A DNA stretch of 64,000 nt, from positions 2,046,001-2,110,000 of the forward strand of contig CAUJLY010000006.1 in the NCBI GenBank assembly GCA_963281155.1. Direction: 5' to 3'. The notes beneath the pieces were generated by a model. The model saw only the letters and a list, made by a program, of their open reading frames with translations. It did not search any database and had not been told where the DNA came from. Within the stretch, counting starts at the first letter, position 1. The number at the start of each line of letters is the position of its first letter. The position numbers and the translations under genes were made by a program. This DNA comes from Rhabditophanes sp. KR3021 (lineage: Eukaryota; Nematoda; Chromadorea; Rhabditida; Alloionematidae). Of the stretch, positions 22,501 through 33,583 are shown piece after piece.

Positions 22501-25500
22501 AAGGTTCGGGCGTTTTGATAGAATTGTCATGATGGTGAATATGATTATCTTGTGAAATAGACTCAAAGGTAATTTTATTGAATTCTTCAATTTTCTGACC
22601 AACTCCTTCATAATTGTGTTCTTTTTTGGCAGGAGATGGAGTACGGTTGTGAATTGTTTCATGTTTTTGATGATCAAATTCATTCTTATAATGAACAGCA
22701 TTAGTTGTAGAATGTGAAATTGGTTCATGATTTTGATGATCAAATTCGTCGCCATAAGGATAAACAGGCGCTGGAACGGGAGGAGGTTCAACCATGGGAC
22801 TAGCTGATTTAATTTCCTCATATTCATGAACAGTAGGCTCAACTTGTGTTTGATTAGTAAATTCTTCATGTTTGAAAATACTTGTATAAATATCTTCCTT
22901 CTTTTCAATATGAGTAATTTTGGGCTTTTCCTCATTGACATGATGAACAGACTTAGTTTCAACTTCTTGATATTTCAATGGAGTATTATAGACCACCTTT
23001 GGTACAGTTTCTTTTCCATACCGATTTTCGTATTCATAAGTATTAAAAGTTAATGGTTTACCAATTGAACTAGAAGCATCTGCATCTTTGTAAATAGAAG
23101 ATTCAGAGAACGTTCTAGACTTGACTTCCTGAAATTCTAAAAAACAACATATTAGACAATTAAAATTTAACTAAAACTTACTATTAGAACTTTCTACAAT
23201 CAAAGGAATCTTATGAAGAAATTCAGAACTCTTATGCATTGGCAAAGGTGAAATAGCGTCTATTTCAAAAACTGTCTCATTAACATTGTCCGCATCAAAC
23301 TTTTTGGTCTTCTTTGCCTCATTGGTAATTGCATGATCATTGTAAAAGTTGCTAGAGTTGTATGAAGATTCGTGGGTAGTATTCTTAACAAAGACACTGC
23401 TAGTTTCTTCGATCTTTTCAATTACCTCACGATATTCTGAATATTTGATAGCTTTTGTGATCTCGGGAGAGTCGTCAACTTTATTAATATGTTCATAAGC
23501 AGCTTCTGTTGAAGTTTTGATTAATTCATCGGCAAATTTGTTTACATTTGAAGGAATTTCTAAAGTTGGGAGAATTTCTTCTTTTTGACCAGGATGTTCA
23601 ACATCTAATTCACTTTCGAAATCACTTAAACTACTATAGTCGTCATGTTCTTCGTAATGAGGGCTTTTACAAACTTTTTCAGCAAAGGCAGTAAATGTGT
23701 CATCTTTGAGGGATTCATGTATATGGTCTTCTTTAGCCTGGTGAGAAATATGTTCAATCACTTCGAAAGATGAGGACATCTTAGAAGTTTCTTCCTCAGA
23801 AACAGTTGGCAAAACATTTAGACTATTTTCAAAATGACTATGTTGATATCTTTTCTCTTGCTCAACTTCACCCTCAGACAAATCTGATTCACAAACAATT
23901 TCTCCAACTTCATGATGAGATGGAATGGAGGAAGCAGTTGTGTCTGGAGATTGAACGTCATCATAATGTTCGCGTGTTTCTTTTTCATGGCTAGTACTTT
24001 CACTACTCAATTCCAATTGAACCTCTGTCTCTCCATACATAGTTTCCTTCGCTGAAACCCCAAATCCAAAGTCATAACTAGTGGCACCTGTTGAGTATGA
24101 TTGATTTTCAAGGTAAGCTCCAGGGTTGACGGTATTTGTTAAAGTGTATGAATTTTCCTGGTCCGATTTGTTTTCAGCTATCTTATCAGTACCATGATCA
24201 ATTTCGCTGTTACTGCTTTGGCCATAATGGAACTCATAATTTGGAGTGTGGTTTGAACTAGCAACATTATCAACATCTTCATGTGAATTTTTTGCTAAAT
24301 TATGTTGTTCAGTAGTCAAATGGTTATCAGAATAATGGTTAGAGACCTCATGATGCTCCTCTTCCACAACTGTCTCTGTCTTAACATCATAAGCTTTATA
24401 AGAAAAGGAATTGTACATGTCGGGAGAAGTGACACAAGCAATTGTTTCAAAGGTTGCTGGTGTAAAATGGTTAATACTTTCAAATGTTGGCTTAGGAGTT
24501 GAAGGTGTTGGAGAGGGTGTTTTGAAGACACTGCTATATCTGCTACCTTCAGACATCGTTTCCTCAACATTCGAATGAGATTCAGAGAGCTGTTGCGAAC
24601 TTATGGAACTTTGGATTTCATGCTCGATTTGGGTATTTATTTTAAAGTAACTTTCGGCTTCTTTTGTAACTTCTTCGTGTTCGTGTTCATGCTCCTCTTC
24701 AATGTAACTTAATTTGATGCGAGCATCTTGGTGTTTGTAGCTGTTATCGGTGTGCGCATATTGAGTGGGAGTATTTTCATGAACATCATAGTCAGAGGTT
24801 GTTACTACGCTTGAGTCATCTAAACTACTGGTACTAGAATAACCATGAGACTTTCCTAATGCTTCACGGGCAATATCCAAAACATCCCGGGTGTCTTGCT
24901 TGATTTCATCGAAAATTGAGGTAGAATGGTACGCATTTGAAGAATGAGCATGTTCATCGTCATGACTTGCATGTGAATTATGATGATGACTTTCATGCAT
25001 GTTTTCTTCAACATTTTCTTGAAAATTGTCTCTATGTAGGTGAGTCTCGACTAAGTGGCCTTCTAGCATACTACTGACATTTAAATGATGATTATCATGC
25101 TCCCCGTGGCCTTCTCTAAAGGATGAGTAGATTTCAGTATTGGTAAGATTGTCATTTTCATCAGAAGTAGTGGGGAAAAATTCCAAACCTTGTAGCGTAA
25201 TTACTCCCGTCTGTCTTCTATTATTCTTTTCCCTCACCTTTGCCATCTTTCCGTCAATTTTCTTTGCCGTTACTTGGTCAAGAGTAGTTTTTCTGTAGGT
25301 AGGACTGTTGAAGACAGTAATATCACTGTAAAAGTCAAATGTTTCGGTTTCAGTATTGTCAATTTTTGGTTTTAGATGATGATGAGTGGATTGAGAAGCG
25401 TCACTTGAATTTAAACCCCAAAAGGTTCTATGGCCGTGGGAGGAATGGATTGGAGTGTAATAGTTGACGTAAGGAGATTCAATTACGGTTGCAGTGAAAT

Positions 25501-25940
25501 AATGGTCTTCCGTTCCGGTAATTAAAATCTCAATACATTCAAGAGTTTGTGGTTCGACTGGAGTATGAATTGCTTGCAAATGCTCGTGGTGGTCACTTAA
25601 TTCCGAACCACTTCCGATCTCAGTCCCCTTCTTCTTTCTAAAAGAAGCAGAACTAGAGAAACGACGGTTATCATTGGATTCATGAGAATGATGGTTGCTG
25701 CCAACAATAGTTCTAACCACCATCTTTTCAAGAATTGTTTTAGAAACCTCCTCAATAGTATCATTCCCAAGATCACGACTAAATACTTCAGTCGAAAAAG
25801 TATTCTTCGTCTTAGTGTCTTCATTTTCATTTTCAACGTAATAGCTTTCTCTTGAAACATTCTAAAATTGTTGGCAATTAATTGTTTATGAAGCATTAGT
25901 AATGTTTATAACTGACCCGTGGAACAATGCTTTGGTCCAT
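16579..25940 (-). CDS. Very large His/Ser/Glu-rich disordered protein, 1712 aa
   Basis: Six exons join in phase: 25917-25940, 23182-25861, 21610-23136, 21305-21569, 20739-20831 and 16579-17128. The 8-aa first exon reads MDQSIVPR. There is no signal peptide or membrane segment. Residues 9-1410 are low-complexity, with dense His-Glu/Asp and Ser/Thr (HHSH, EHEHEHEE, SHHHNSH). A local repeat has EFDHQ followed by NHE or KHE near residue 970. Conserved-looking islands are KPVPISVREDYDELIKF, SSPYSKLTFNGPAKYE and, near the C-terminus, EGSIPLIRPDLFRSVMPHL and WDPVKLIDSLYE. The last codons overlap a consensus GAG|GTAAGT donor, so the final exon could also be spliced on. It may be a cytoskeletal scaffold or a metal-binding protein, but that is only a guess from composition and its PH-actin neighbour. 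Confidence 0.8.
17129..20738 (-). other. 3.6 kb intron of the large disordered-protein gene
   Basis: The exons on both sides (20739-20831 ending GA, and 17128 starting A) join in phase to give RIEFCDKTEG. The intron is about 60 times longer than most here. I saw no nested gene. It holds only a 34-nt acceptor/donor-bounded segment at 17862-17895, which would break the frame if included. A length this unusual suggests regulatory content, but no motif stands out. Confidence 0.6.
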
Positions 25941-26912
25941 TTTAGCCAAAAATATAGCAAAATAGTTTTGCTGTAAAAGACTAAAATAAGGAAAAGGAAC
26001 GATTATATAAAGTTTTGTAATAATTTATTATACTAATTTTAATAGATGCTGTATTATATATTAACATTTTTCCCACATATGATGTTATTTTACAAGAGAA
26101 GGGAAAAAGAGTGTGTGTATGCAAAGTTTAGATCAAAAATATTCTAATAGTTCCTATTCTATAACGGTATCCGACATGCACACACCTTATCAAAACTATA
26201 GCAAGGAATCAAGTGCTGCTTTACACTCCAACATGTACGTTTATTTCGACTGCATATATATATCGTACTATTACAATCTTAGCCATAAACATTATTTTGT
26301 ATATCAATGGCAACAACTATTAACTTTTGAGAAAAAGCTAGAGGTGGGAAGTGATTTGGGTGATTACTTTTCCTTATCATCTTAAATGTCATATTAAAAT
26401 AAAACTGTTAATATGGCTGAGTAATTTATCTTTTTATTTGACACATAATACATAGCCTTATCTCTAATAAGCTTTCACGCCATCTTTTTTACATGCTATG
26501 TTGAAGCAAAATTTTGTTATTTGGTAAAGCAATATATAAACAAATTATTATTATCGTATCAGCACTTGTAAAGGATGTTGGACATTAACTTAATATTTCT
26601 TTACACCCCTAATTGAAAATCTATGCGTGTGGCTTGTGTCGGCAAATTAAGAAGAAAAAAGATGACGGTAAATGAGAACGATTAAATTGTATTGATAAGT
26701 TAAAATGATAAGATCTTATAAACCTCTTAATAATAAATAAACCGTAGTAAGATTTGGAAAAGCGTAAAAAGAATAAAAACCAAATACATAAAAAGTATAT
26801 TATTAATTTTAAAACATTTCAAATAATTCCAATGGGTATTTTTGATTCTGTATCATTCTTCATACAGCCATATTACAATCCATTTCATTCAACAATAATA
26901 CATGTGTTATCA
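25941..26912. other. Intergenic, no gene seen
   Basis: AT-rich spacer between the start of the large minus-strand gene and the end of the small two-TM gene. It presumably contains the promoter of the large gene. Short open frames here have no coding character. Confidence 0.5.
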
Positions 26913-27365
26913 TTATTCTACATTCACAGAAGAAGCATTTTTAACAATAGATGCATCACAAGTTTTATTTTTATGATGAAGTATATGAAAATGTTTTAAT
27001 TTTTTATTCTTTAAATCATCGTCCACATAATGTTGGCGGTGATTTTCCAATAACTATGACAAATGTTAGTAGAGCAAGATCGTTATTTGACTTACATCTT
27101 TATACAGCGTGTACAAAAAACAAAGACTACCGACAGCAGTCATAATTGAACCAATTATTTGAACGGTTAATTTTGTCGAGTTTACTAAAGTCATTCCTTG
27201 ATTTATGCTTCTAAACGTGCATAATTAAAATATGAATGGGCACGAAATAATTATATTATGGGCTCCAAATTGATATGGATAAACTTACGTTTCGTCAGAT
27301 CCAATAATCAACAAACACACCCCAATTGCTACAATAATAGCCGAAAAAATAACTAGCTCATTCAT
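26913..27365 (-). CDS. Small two-transmembrane protein, 110 aa, three exons
   Basis: Exons 27289-27365, 27096-27210 and 26913-27053 join in phase with consensus GTAAGT donors and TTTAG/CATAG acceptors. The ATG follows an ATTTAG acceptor after a few bases, suggesting trans-splicing. The protein begins with a hydrophobic segment (LVIFSAIIVAIGVCLLIIG) and has a short loop with an N-glycosylation sequon (NST). A second segment follows (LTVQIIGSIMTAVGSLCFLY), then a His/Lys-rich tail with HFHILHHKNK. No family is recognised. The start lies 278 bp after the stop of the tolloid-like gene on the same strand, so co-transcription is possible. Three in-phase junctions make it likely real. Confidence 0.75.
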
Positions 27366-27643
27366 ACTTTCCTAAATGTCCGTCTCTTTGAATGGAACAA
27401 CAGATTCTCCCAATATTTAACCCTTTGATTCAACCGAAATACATAAATAATTATCTTACAACAGAAATAAAGCTATAAAAGTTTTTATATTTTTTTAAAA
27501 TACAAGCAATTACATGTCCTAGTACATCATAATCAGCACTTGAGGTGTAATAAAAATGGTTAATTAATAACAATTTGGATTAGTCTATGAGCGAATGAAA
27601 CATTATTAGTTGATGGAAGAGATCATTGTTATACATATTTAAA

Positions 27644-30481
27644 TTAGGCGATTTTTCTTATCAAGCGGTATTGCAAGATGAAACCTTTGCCTTCCATTGA
27701 GTCGTCGCTTTGAAATATCAAAGTCGCGTATTGTTTTGAAATGAAGATTGGAGATGGGAGATCATGTCCGCAATATCTACCTATTATGGATGCATCGGCT
27801 GATATCTCATTATAATCGAAAATTGATAGGTAATCAAATGAGCATTTTTCATCACTTTCTAGGTTGAATTTGGTAAATTTTATTTGGATTCCGTAGCCAG
27901 TTTCTAGGTAATTTGGATCCATTTGAAGTCTCCATTTGCAAAGTAATTTTTTATTGTAGTTTAATTCACCAAATTTGTCATGTGAATAAATAAATGATGG
28001 GCTTTCATTGACGATTAAATTTCCCCCACAAACTGAATAATAAAATGCCTTGAATCCTGAATAGATGACAGAAGAGTCTGTTGCCATCATTAGGAATAAT
28101 TGATTCTCAGTTGAGGTTATTGTAAAGTGATCACTATAATTTCTATAGCAATAAATTCCAATAAAATTAGCTTCATCGATTTGGGGCCCATTATAAAGTG
28201 ACACGTTATCATATTTACAGTCAGGATGTTCTTCCAAATCAAAGTCATAGAAAGTTAAAATCAGTCTGTGTCCAGGCGTTGTATTAAAGTTCCATTTGCA
28301 AACTTTATCATTCGGATAACCATTTGGATAATTAGGAGATGCAAAAGATCCTTTCGTGTTATACAATTGAAATGAACACAAATCTTGTGAACAACTAAGT
28401 CCATCTTCGGACAAAGTAAATCCATCAACACAACTGCATTTGTAATTATCATTTATATCACTTTCACAAATATGTTCACAACCCCCATTTTTTATTTGAC
28501 ATTCGTCTTTGACTATCTGATAAGAACCTACAAAGCCAAACTTTTCAACTGATGAGTCCGATTGAAATTGAATTTTAAGTCTGTTTTGAGTGGACTTGAT
28601 AATAACAGGCTTATCGTGATGGCCACATAATTGAATTGTCGATGAATGATTTACTTCCATTTGATGATTCAGTTCTTGAATTAATATGTAATCATAAGAA
28701 CAGTCAGTCTTAACACCCTCCAATGATATTAAAGAAAAATTCAAATAAATTTGATTACCACTGTTTGAAAAAATGTCCCACGTACAATCAGCATTCGATG
28801 GATACTGATTAGGATAATTAGGAGAAACAAACATTCCAGCTTGATTACTCAAACTTCCTCCACACACATTCACGCAGCTTCTCTTATCCTTTCCAAGTGA
28901 AAATCCAATCCTACACTCACAAAAATACCCTCCCAACTCATTGACACAACCATGCTCACAAACATCTCCTAAGCATTCATTTTCTTCTTCCAAATACTCC
29001 AGAATAAAACCATTTTTATTATTTGTTGAGTCGGTTGTAAAAGTAATGTGTATTTTATTACTCACACTTGTTACTAAGGAATCCATATGACCATTTCCAC
29101 AAATATCTTTTATTGATGTTGTAGTATTGGGTTCGAAGAATTGCAATTTATCGTACATACAGTTGGTGGATGTTTCTATGTCGAGGTAGTGGAATTTGAT
29201 GGCTACTAACTTGGTTTTGGGAACTTCTATTGTCCACAGACAGGTGACGTTGTTGGGGTAGAGGTTTGGAAAGTTGGGACTTTCTATGTAACCATTCGAG
29301 GCCTTTATTGTACCACCGCACATTATTTCATACTCAGCTATGTCAATTGGAAAGTTATTTAGAAAGTTGTGGGAGAAAGTTAGGAAAAGATAATTCGATT
29401 TGGATATGTATTCGGAGTTTACGTTGTCTTCACCCTTGGACATTGCAATGTATTTGATTTTATTGTTGTACCCGTCTTTGATTGCAAATAAAATTTTACT
29501 TGATAAAGATTCTGAATTAGACAAGATTAATTTCGAATTCATTTTTATTTTAATTCTTTCCCCCAAAGCTCCAAAAATACGAAAATTACATTCACCATTA
29601 TTTTCAGTAACCACAATTGAGTCTTTACGAGCGTAAAATGTCTTCGAACAATTGCCACAATTATACAATTTATTCGTCTGATTTATATCTCCTGGGCTAA
29701 GGAATCTTCTCTGTCCGATTTCAGGATGTTCATTGCTTTCTTGCTTCTTAGGTAAAATAGTGTCTAAATAGACACTCTTAGAAAAGGTGTTTTTGGCGTA
29801 ATGCATGATGCTGGAATAATCATACGTCTCTCCGAGTGAATTAATTTCACCAGGTTTACTCTTATCAAAATTGTACTCTTGAGCTTTTTTGATTGAGCTG
29901 TAGAAGATATCCACAAAACTATCCCGATCTTCGCGTGTATGTTCATGCCAATACCCGATAGTATGTCCTAACTCATGTAAAACAATGCCGAATTTGTCAC
30001 ATTTCCTACCAATTGAAACAATCTGCCTCCCATCTCCCTTTCTACCAACATACGAACAACACCTAGCAAAGGAGTTTATACAATAATTGAGCGACCAAAA
30101 ACCTACCCACAATCATCAATTGTAAAAAGAATATAATCCTGATTGCTCCTTTGACCTTCCACAAACGGGACAAAAGAAACACATGTATCATTCATCCACA
30201 ACCTCATCGCCATCTGAAAAAGACGCCTATGTAGTCCTGAAACGTTTACTTGTTAACTCCAAACTATATGCATAATTTATTTTAATAGTTACGACTTAAA
30301 ATAAATCTCGGAATTTGTTCGGGTACATACCAGTAAAGACAGGGTCAATTTGGTAAGGAATGATGCCAAGGGGCCATAGACGTTCTGGTTGGGATGTGGC
30401 GGCTCGGGAGCGCCGTTCGTTGCCTGTTACAAGAACCAGAAGATGACACAAAATTATGATACTGATACTTTTAATTAACAT
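27644..30481 (-). CDS. nas-39: BMP1/tolloid-like astacin metalloprotease (NAS-39 type), almost without prodomain
   Basis: Exons 30331-30481, 30107-30236 and 27644-30062 join in phase to give 899 aa, a secreted zinc endopeptidase. Domain order is signal peptide, astacin, CUB, CUB, EGF, CUB, EGF, CUB, CUB, exactly that of BMP1/tolloid, which processes procollagens and chordin-like BMP antagonists. Astacin marks are AATSQPERLWP at the mature N-terminus, zinc site HELGHTIGYWHEH, YDYSSIMHYA (Met-turn and Tyr ligand) and GCCSYVGRKG. EGF1 is near residue 465 (ECLGDVCEHGC) and EGF2 follows CUB3. CUB1 is diverged and has lost the usual SPNYP start. The signal peptide is followed at once by the furin-like NERRSR and the mature start, so the usual prodomain of roughly 100 residues is missing unless unseen exons supply it. 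Confidence 0.93.
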
Positions 30482-30941
30482 ATTTTGTCTCTATAACTGA
30501 AAGTATGTATTTATAAAAATTGTCTATAAAGAGAAAGCAAATAGTTTATAGAATGGCCTCTAAGAGTAAAGTAAATAGTTTACAAAATGCTCTTTATTCA
30601 AATTAATGTTAAGAATCTTTGACATAATGGGGTTGGCAGTTTATATCAAATGAAGCATTGTAACACAAAGCGATATATGAATATTTATACTTTAAAATAA
30701 TAGGCGAGAATTTTTTTAAATGAAATTACATAAACAATACTAATATGCAGATGCGTAAAGGATATTGTTAGGACGGTGTTGTGATTTGGACATTTGACAC
30801 TCTTTGAATGAAGAAGGTACATTGTGCATTGGCCGAAACATGATAGTTGCGGTAATGTGACTTTCTCCAGATGTGTTGTTGTGTAGAAGAGGGGATTATC
30901 AAAGTTGATAGAGTTGGCCGGACGATCTAATCAGAGATTGA
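30482..30941. other. Intergenic spacer between two minus-strand genes
   Basis: Upstream of the tolloid-like gene. A TTTCAG acceptor at 30497-30502 (minus strand) lies 15 bases before its ATG, and TATAAATA sits just upstream of that. An imperfect direct repeat of about 33 bp, with the shared core aaatagttta, lies at roughly 30525-30595. No gene was seen. Confidence 0.45.
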
Positions 30942-32154
30942 TTAGACAGCAGTCGTTTGGGGGGCATCTCGGATGAGACGTCTTGGCGTTTTAGAGGGTG
31001 GAGAAGGCTTTGAAAAAATTCGTTTGTTAACATCGACGTCAGGAGTAAAATAGAAAGAGAGACTAGCATTGTCTAATTTATCTTTAGTATCTATTTCAAT
31101 CTGAAATTCAAAAAATGATCTTGGAACAATTTATGAGAATATGTACATACCTTTTTTGCGATTTTAATACTACAGCTTTGTTCAACGGCTTGGAGGAAGG
31201 AAAGCTTGCAAGATGAGTAAAGCATACGTTCTTTAACCGAAGTTTCGGAAGATGGTGGAATACTATAGATGAAGAAGACTTTGTCTGTGGCATCGTTTAA
31301 ATCATGGAAACGATAGAATGAGTATCTGGGCTTCTTCTCGGGAATTTCTGCTTGAAGACTGTCTGCATCTAAAGTTTCTTTGATTTTCTCAAGTTTGATA
31401 GCTTCATTAAGGATGTCAATGCTTAATTGGACGAAACTGACTTTCCCTTGTCCGAATTTTTCAAGTTCAGTCAAGGCATCTCTGTCAACTGGGAAAGTAC
31501 ATCCTCTGAGTGTTTGCATAGGGAAAGCACTTGGAAAGGGAGCGTGAGCTCTTTCTCTAGAAGCGTAGTCGAGTTGGCGTTCAACTTCAGTCATTGGCTT
31601 TTCGGAGATTCCTTGTAATTTTCGCTCTACCTTGTCCAAGTCAAAATCGTGTTTATTTGTTAAATGCCAGTCGTGAACGATGAACCGTTGACCAAATTCA
31701 GATTTGAAAGTGGCACGAGTAGCAGCAAGAGGCATCTTCTCTCTTACAGGAGCAAGGTCATCAGCGAATCTGCAAAATAAAGATTAATACTTAATATTCG
31801 TTTGACCTACGTAATGAAAATAAACTCATTCTTGTCAGAAATTCTAAAAAGAATGTAGCAAGGTTCAAAAGAGTCCAAACAACTCGGCAAAGAAGTATTC
31901 CAATCAACCTTCCAGTCTTTAGTTCCTGGCAATTGATAATTGACGGACAACACTTCTAAAATAGTAGTTAATAAATATTAATCACAACTATTACAATTCG
32001 CTTACCTTTTGAAATGACGACTTTACCCATTCGAACTTTTCCATTTTTGCAATTGTCAAAAAATTCGAGTAATGTTGAGTCGGCTAAATGATTATCAATA
32101 AAAATCGATTTTAAGATTAAAAAAATTACCTCTAATTCCAGTTTGATAAGCCAT
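30942..32154 (-). CDS. twf-2: Twinfilin (two ADF-homology domains)
   Basis: Five exons (32130-32154, 32006-32083, 31811-31955, 31151-31769 and 30942-31100) join in phase to give 341 aa, the family's usual length. Twinfilin binds actin monomers and capping protein and promotes barbed-end turnover. The first ADF-H domain runs from MAYQTGIRAD to about residue 135 (CYILFRISDKNEFIFI, then VREKMPLAATRATFKSEFG). The linker follows, and the second ADF-H contains FVQLSIDILNE, RYSFYRFHD, VFFIYSIPPS, SVKERMLYSSCK and IEIDTKDKLD. The basic C-terminal tail (SKTPRRLIRDAP) matches the part that binds capping protein in other twinfilins. No defect is seen. The gene symbol follows the C. elegans name by homology. 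Confidence 0.95.
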
Positions 32155-33583
32155 GGTTATTTATTATTAAAAGCTTTAAAAGGGAAAGCTCTTAAAATAT
32201 GTAATAAATTGTTTGCAACAATTTACCTAAAAATGTATAAAGCCGAATTAATTGAGTTCACTAAATGGTAAGTGTGTATGCTTGTTTAAGTATATAAACA
32301 TCACACACCACAACAAAGCAAACTTAATATAACGAGTCATATTTGTAACTTTATTTTGAATGTACTTCGAATGATGAAAAGAGGGGCGACGGAGGTGTTA
32401 TTAAAAAGTATGAGACAAGACTAAACATTCTACATTGTTGCTACTCTTTTGTACACATATCAACAACAGACGGATATACCAATAAAAGTGGTGGTGTTAT
32501 CACTTTTCCAATGAACAGCCATTTCTTCATAAGAGTTTTAGTAGTGAATAAGAGCGAGATCTTCCTCCTACTTAACAGTCTAAATAATATGTTTGGTTAG
32601 CTACATTTATCCCCTAGCACTCGCATCAATCAATTTCTATACTTTTACACCACTACAACAACTTAAGGCTAGCGTAAATGGTGAAAAGAAAGCATAATAA
32701 ACAGTGTCACAAAGCGTCAAATAATCGTGTTCATTATACATACATTCAAAAAGACACTTATCAAAATCAAAAAAGAGTTTCATTTTAAATTAGTCATAAC
32801 CATAAAAACCATTTCAAATGAGAACAATCAAAAAGCATCTATCGATAATATAATTCTTTTTTGTTATTTTAAAGTATACTTTTAACTATATTAAGTGTTT
32901 AAACCTGATAAAATCAGATATCAAGTAGAGCCCACTTAACAATTGTTAGTGTTGAAGCAAATGGCTGTACTTTATGTAAGGAATATCGCTACAATTTTGA
33001 TTCTCTCCCCGTTAAACTACATTAAAATGTTCAGTTTTTTGCAGCAACAAATATACCCACATTAAATGACCCTTATGTTCATTTTTTGAGATAATAAAAG
33101 AGACTACACATCTTTACTAAAAAGTATAAGGAATTTTCTATTAACAAGTGGCAGTGTATTGTAAATAGCTTGAAAAATAAATATGTTTGATGCAACATCT
33201 GTTAACACAACCCATTAAAAGGAATGCTTTATTATTTTAGACAAGAATGTATGCGTATATTTATAGTTTCAGTAATCCTTCTTTTGTACAACCCTAACAT
33301 ATAAACATATTGTCACACACTCAGTTGTCAATCGAATATCTTTTTATTAAGAATAAAGGCCAAATTATATACAAATAAATACAACATTTATTAAGGAATA
33401 ATAATTGATATTGAATTTTAAAGAAGAGGATGGATAGCTGCGACGAGATAAGATTTGTTGATGAACAAAATAATAGTGAATATCATTTTTGTAAAGTTAG
33501 TAGTGAGACTCTTTGACAACAATATATATATATATTTATATAATGAGTGATGGTAACTTTTGGTGTGTAAATTAGTTTAGTAT
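32155..33583. other. Intergenic, with a polyadenylation signal for the Rap GEF gene
   Basis: Between the twinfilin start and the stop of the next minus-strand gene. An AATAAA on the minus strand at 33387-33392, about 190 bases after the Rap GEF stop, is a plausible poly(A) signal. A short TA-dinucleotide run lies near 33520-33537. Otherwise AT-rich and without a gene. Confidence 0.45.

Noticed and set aside
21802..22962. Hydrophobic Ile/Met/Leu-rich frames antiparallel or shifted relative to the His-rich gene
   Set aside because: These are other-frame translations of His/Asp/Asn codons (CAT, GAT, AAT), not real membrane proteins.
26113..26385. 90-codon plus-strand open frame
   Set aside because: Tyr/Ser/His-rich translation of AT-rich DNA with no domain, signal peptide or splice support.
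33520..33540. TA-rich run considered as a microsatellite or promoter
   Set aside because: Only about nine TA units, in the 3' flank of the Rap GEF gene; such runs are common in this AT-rich DNA.
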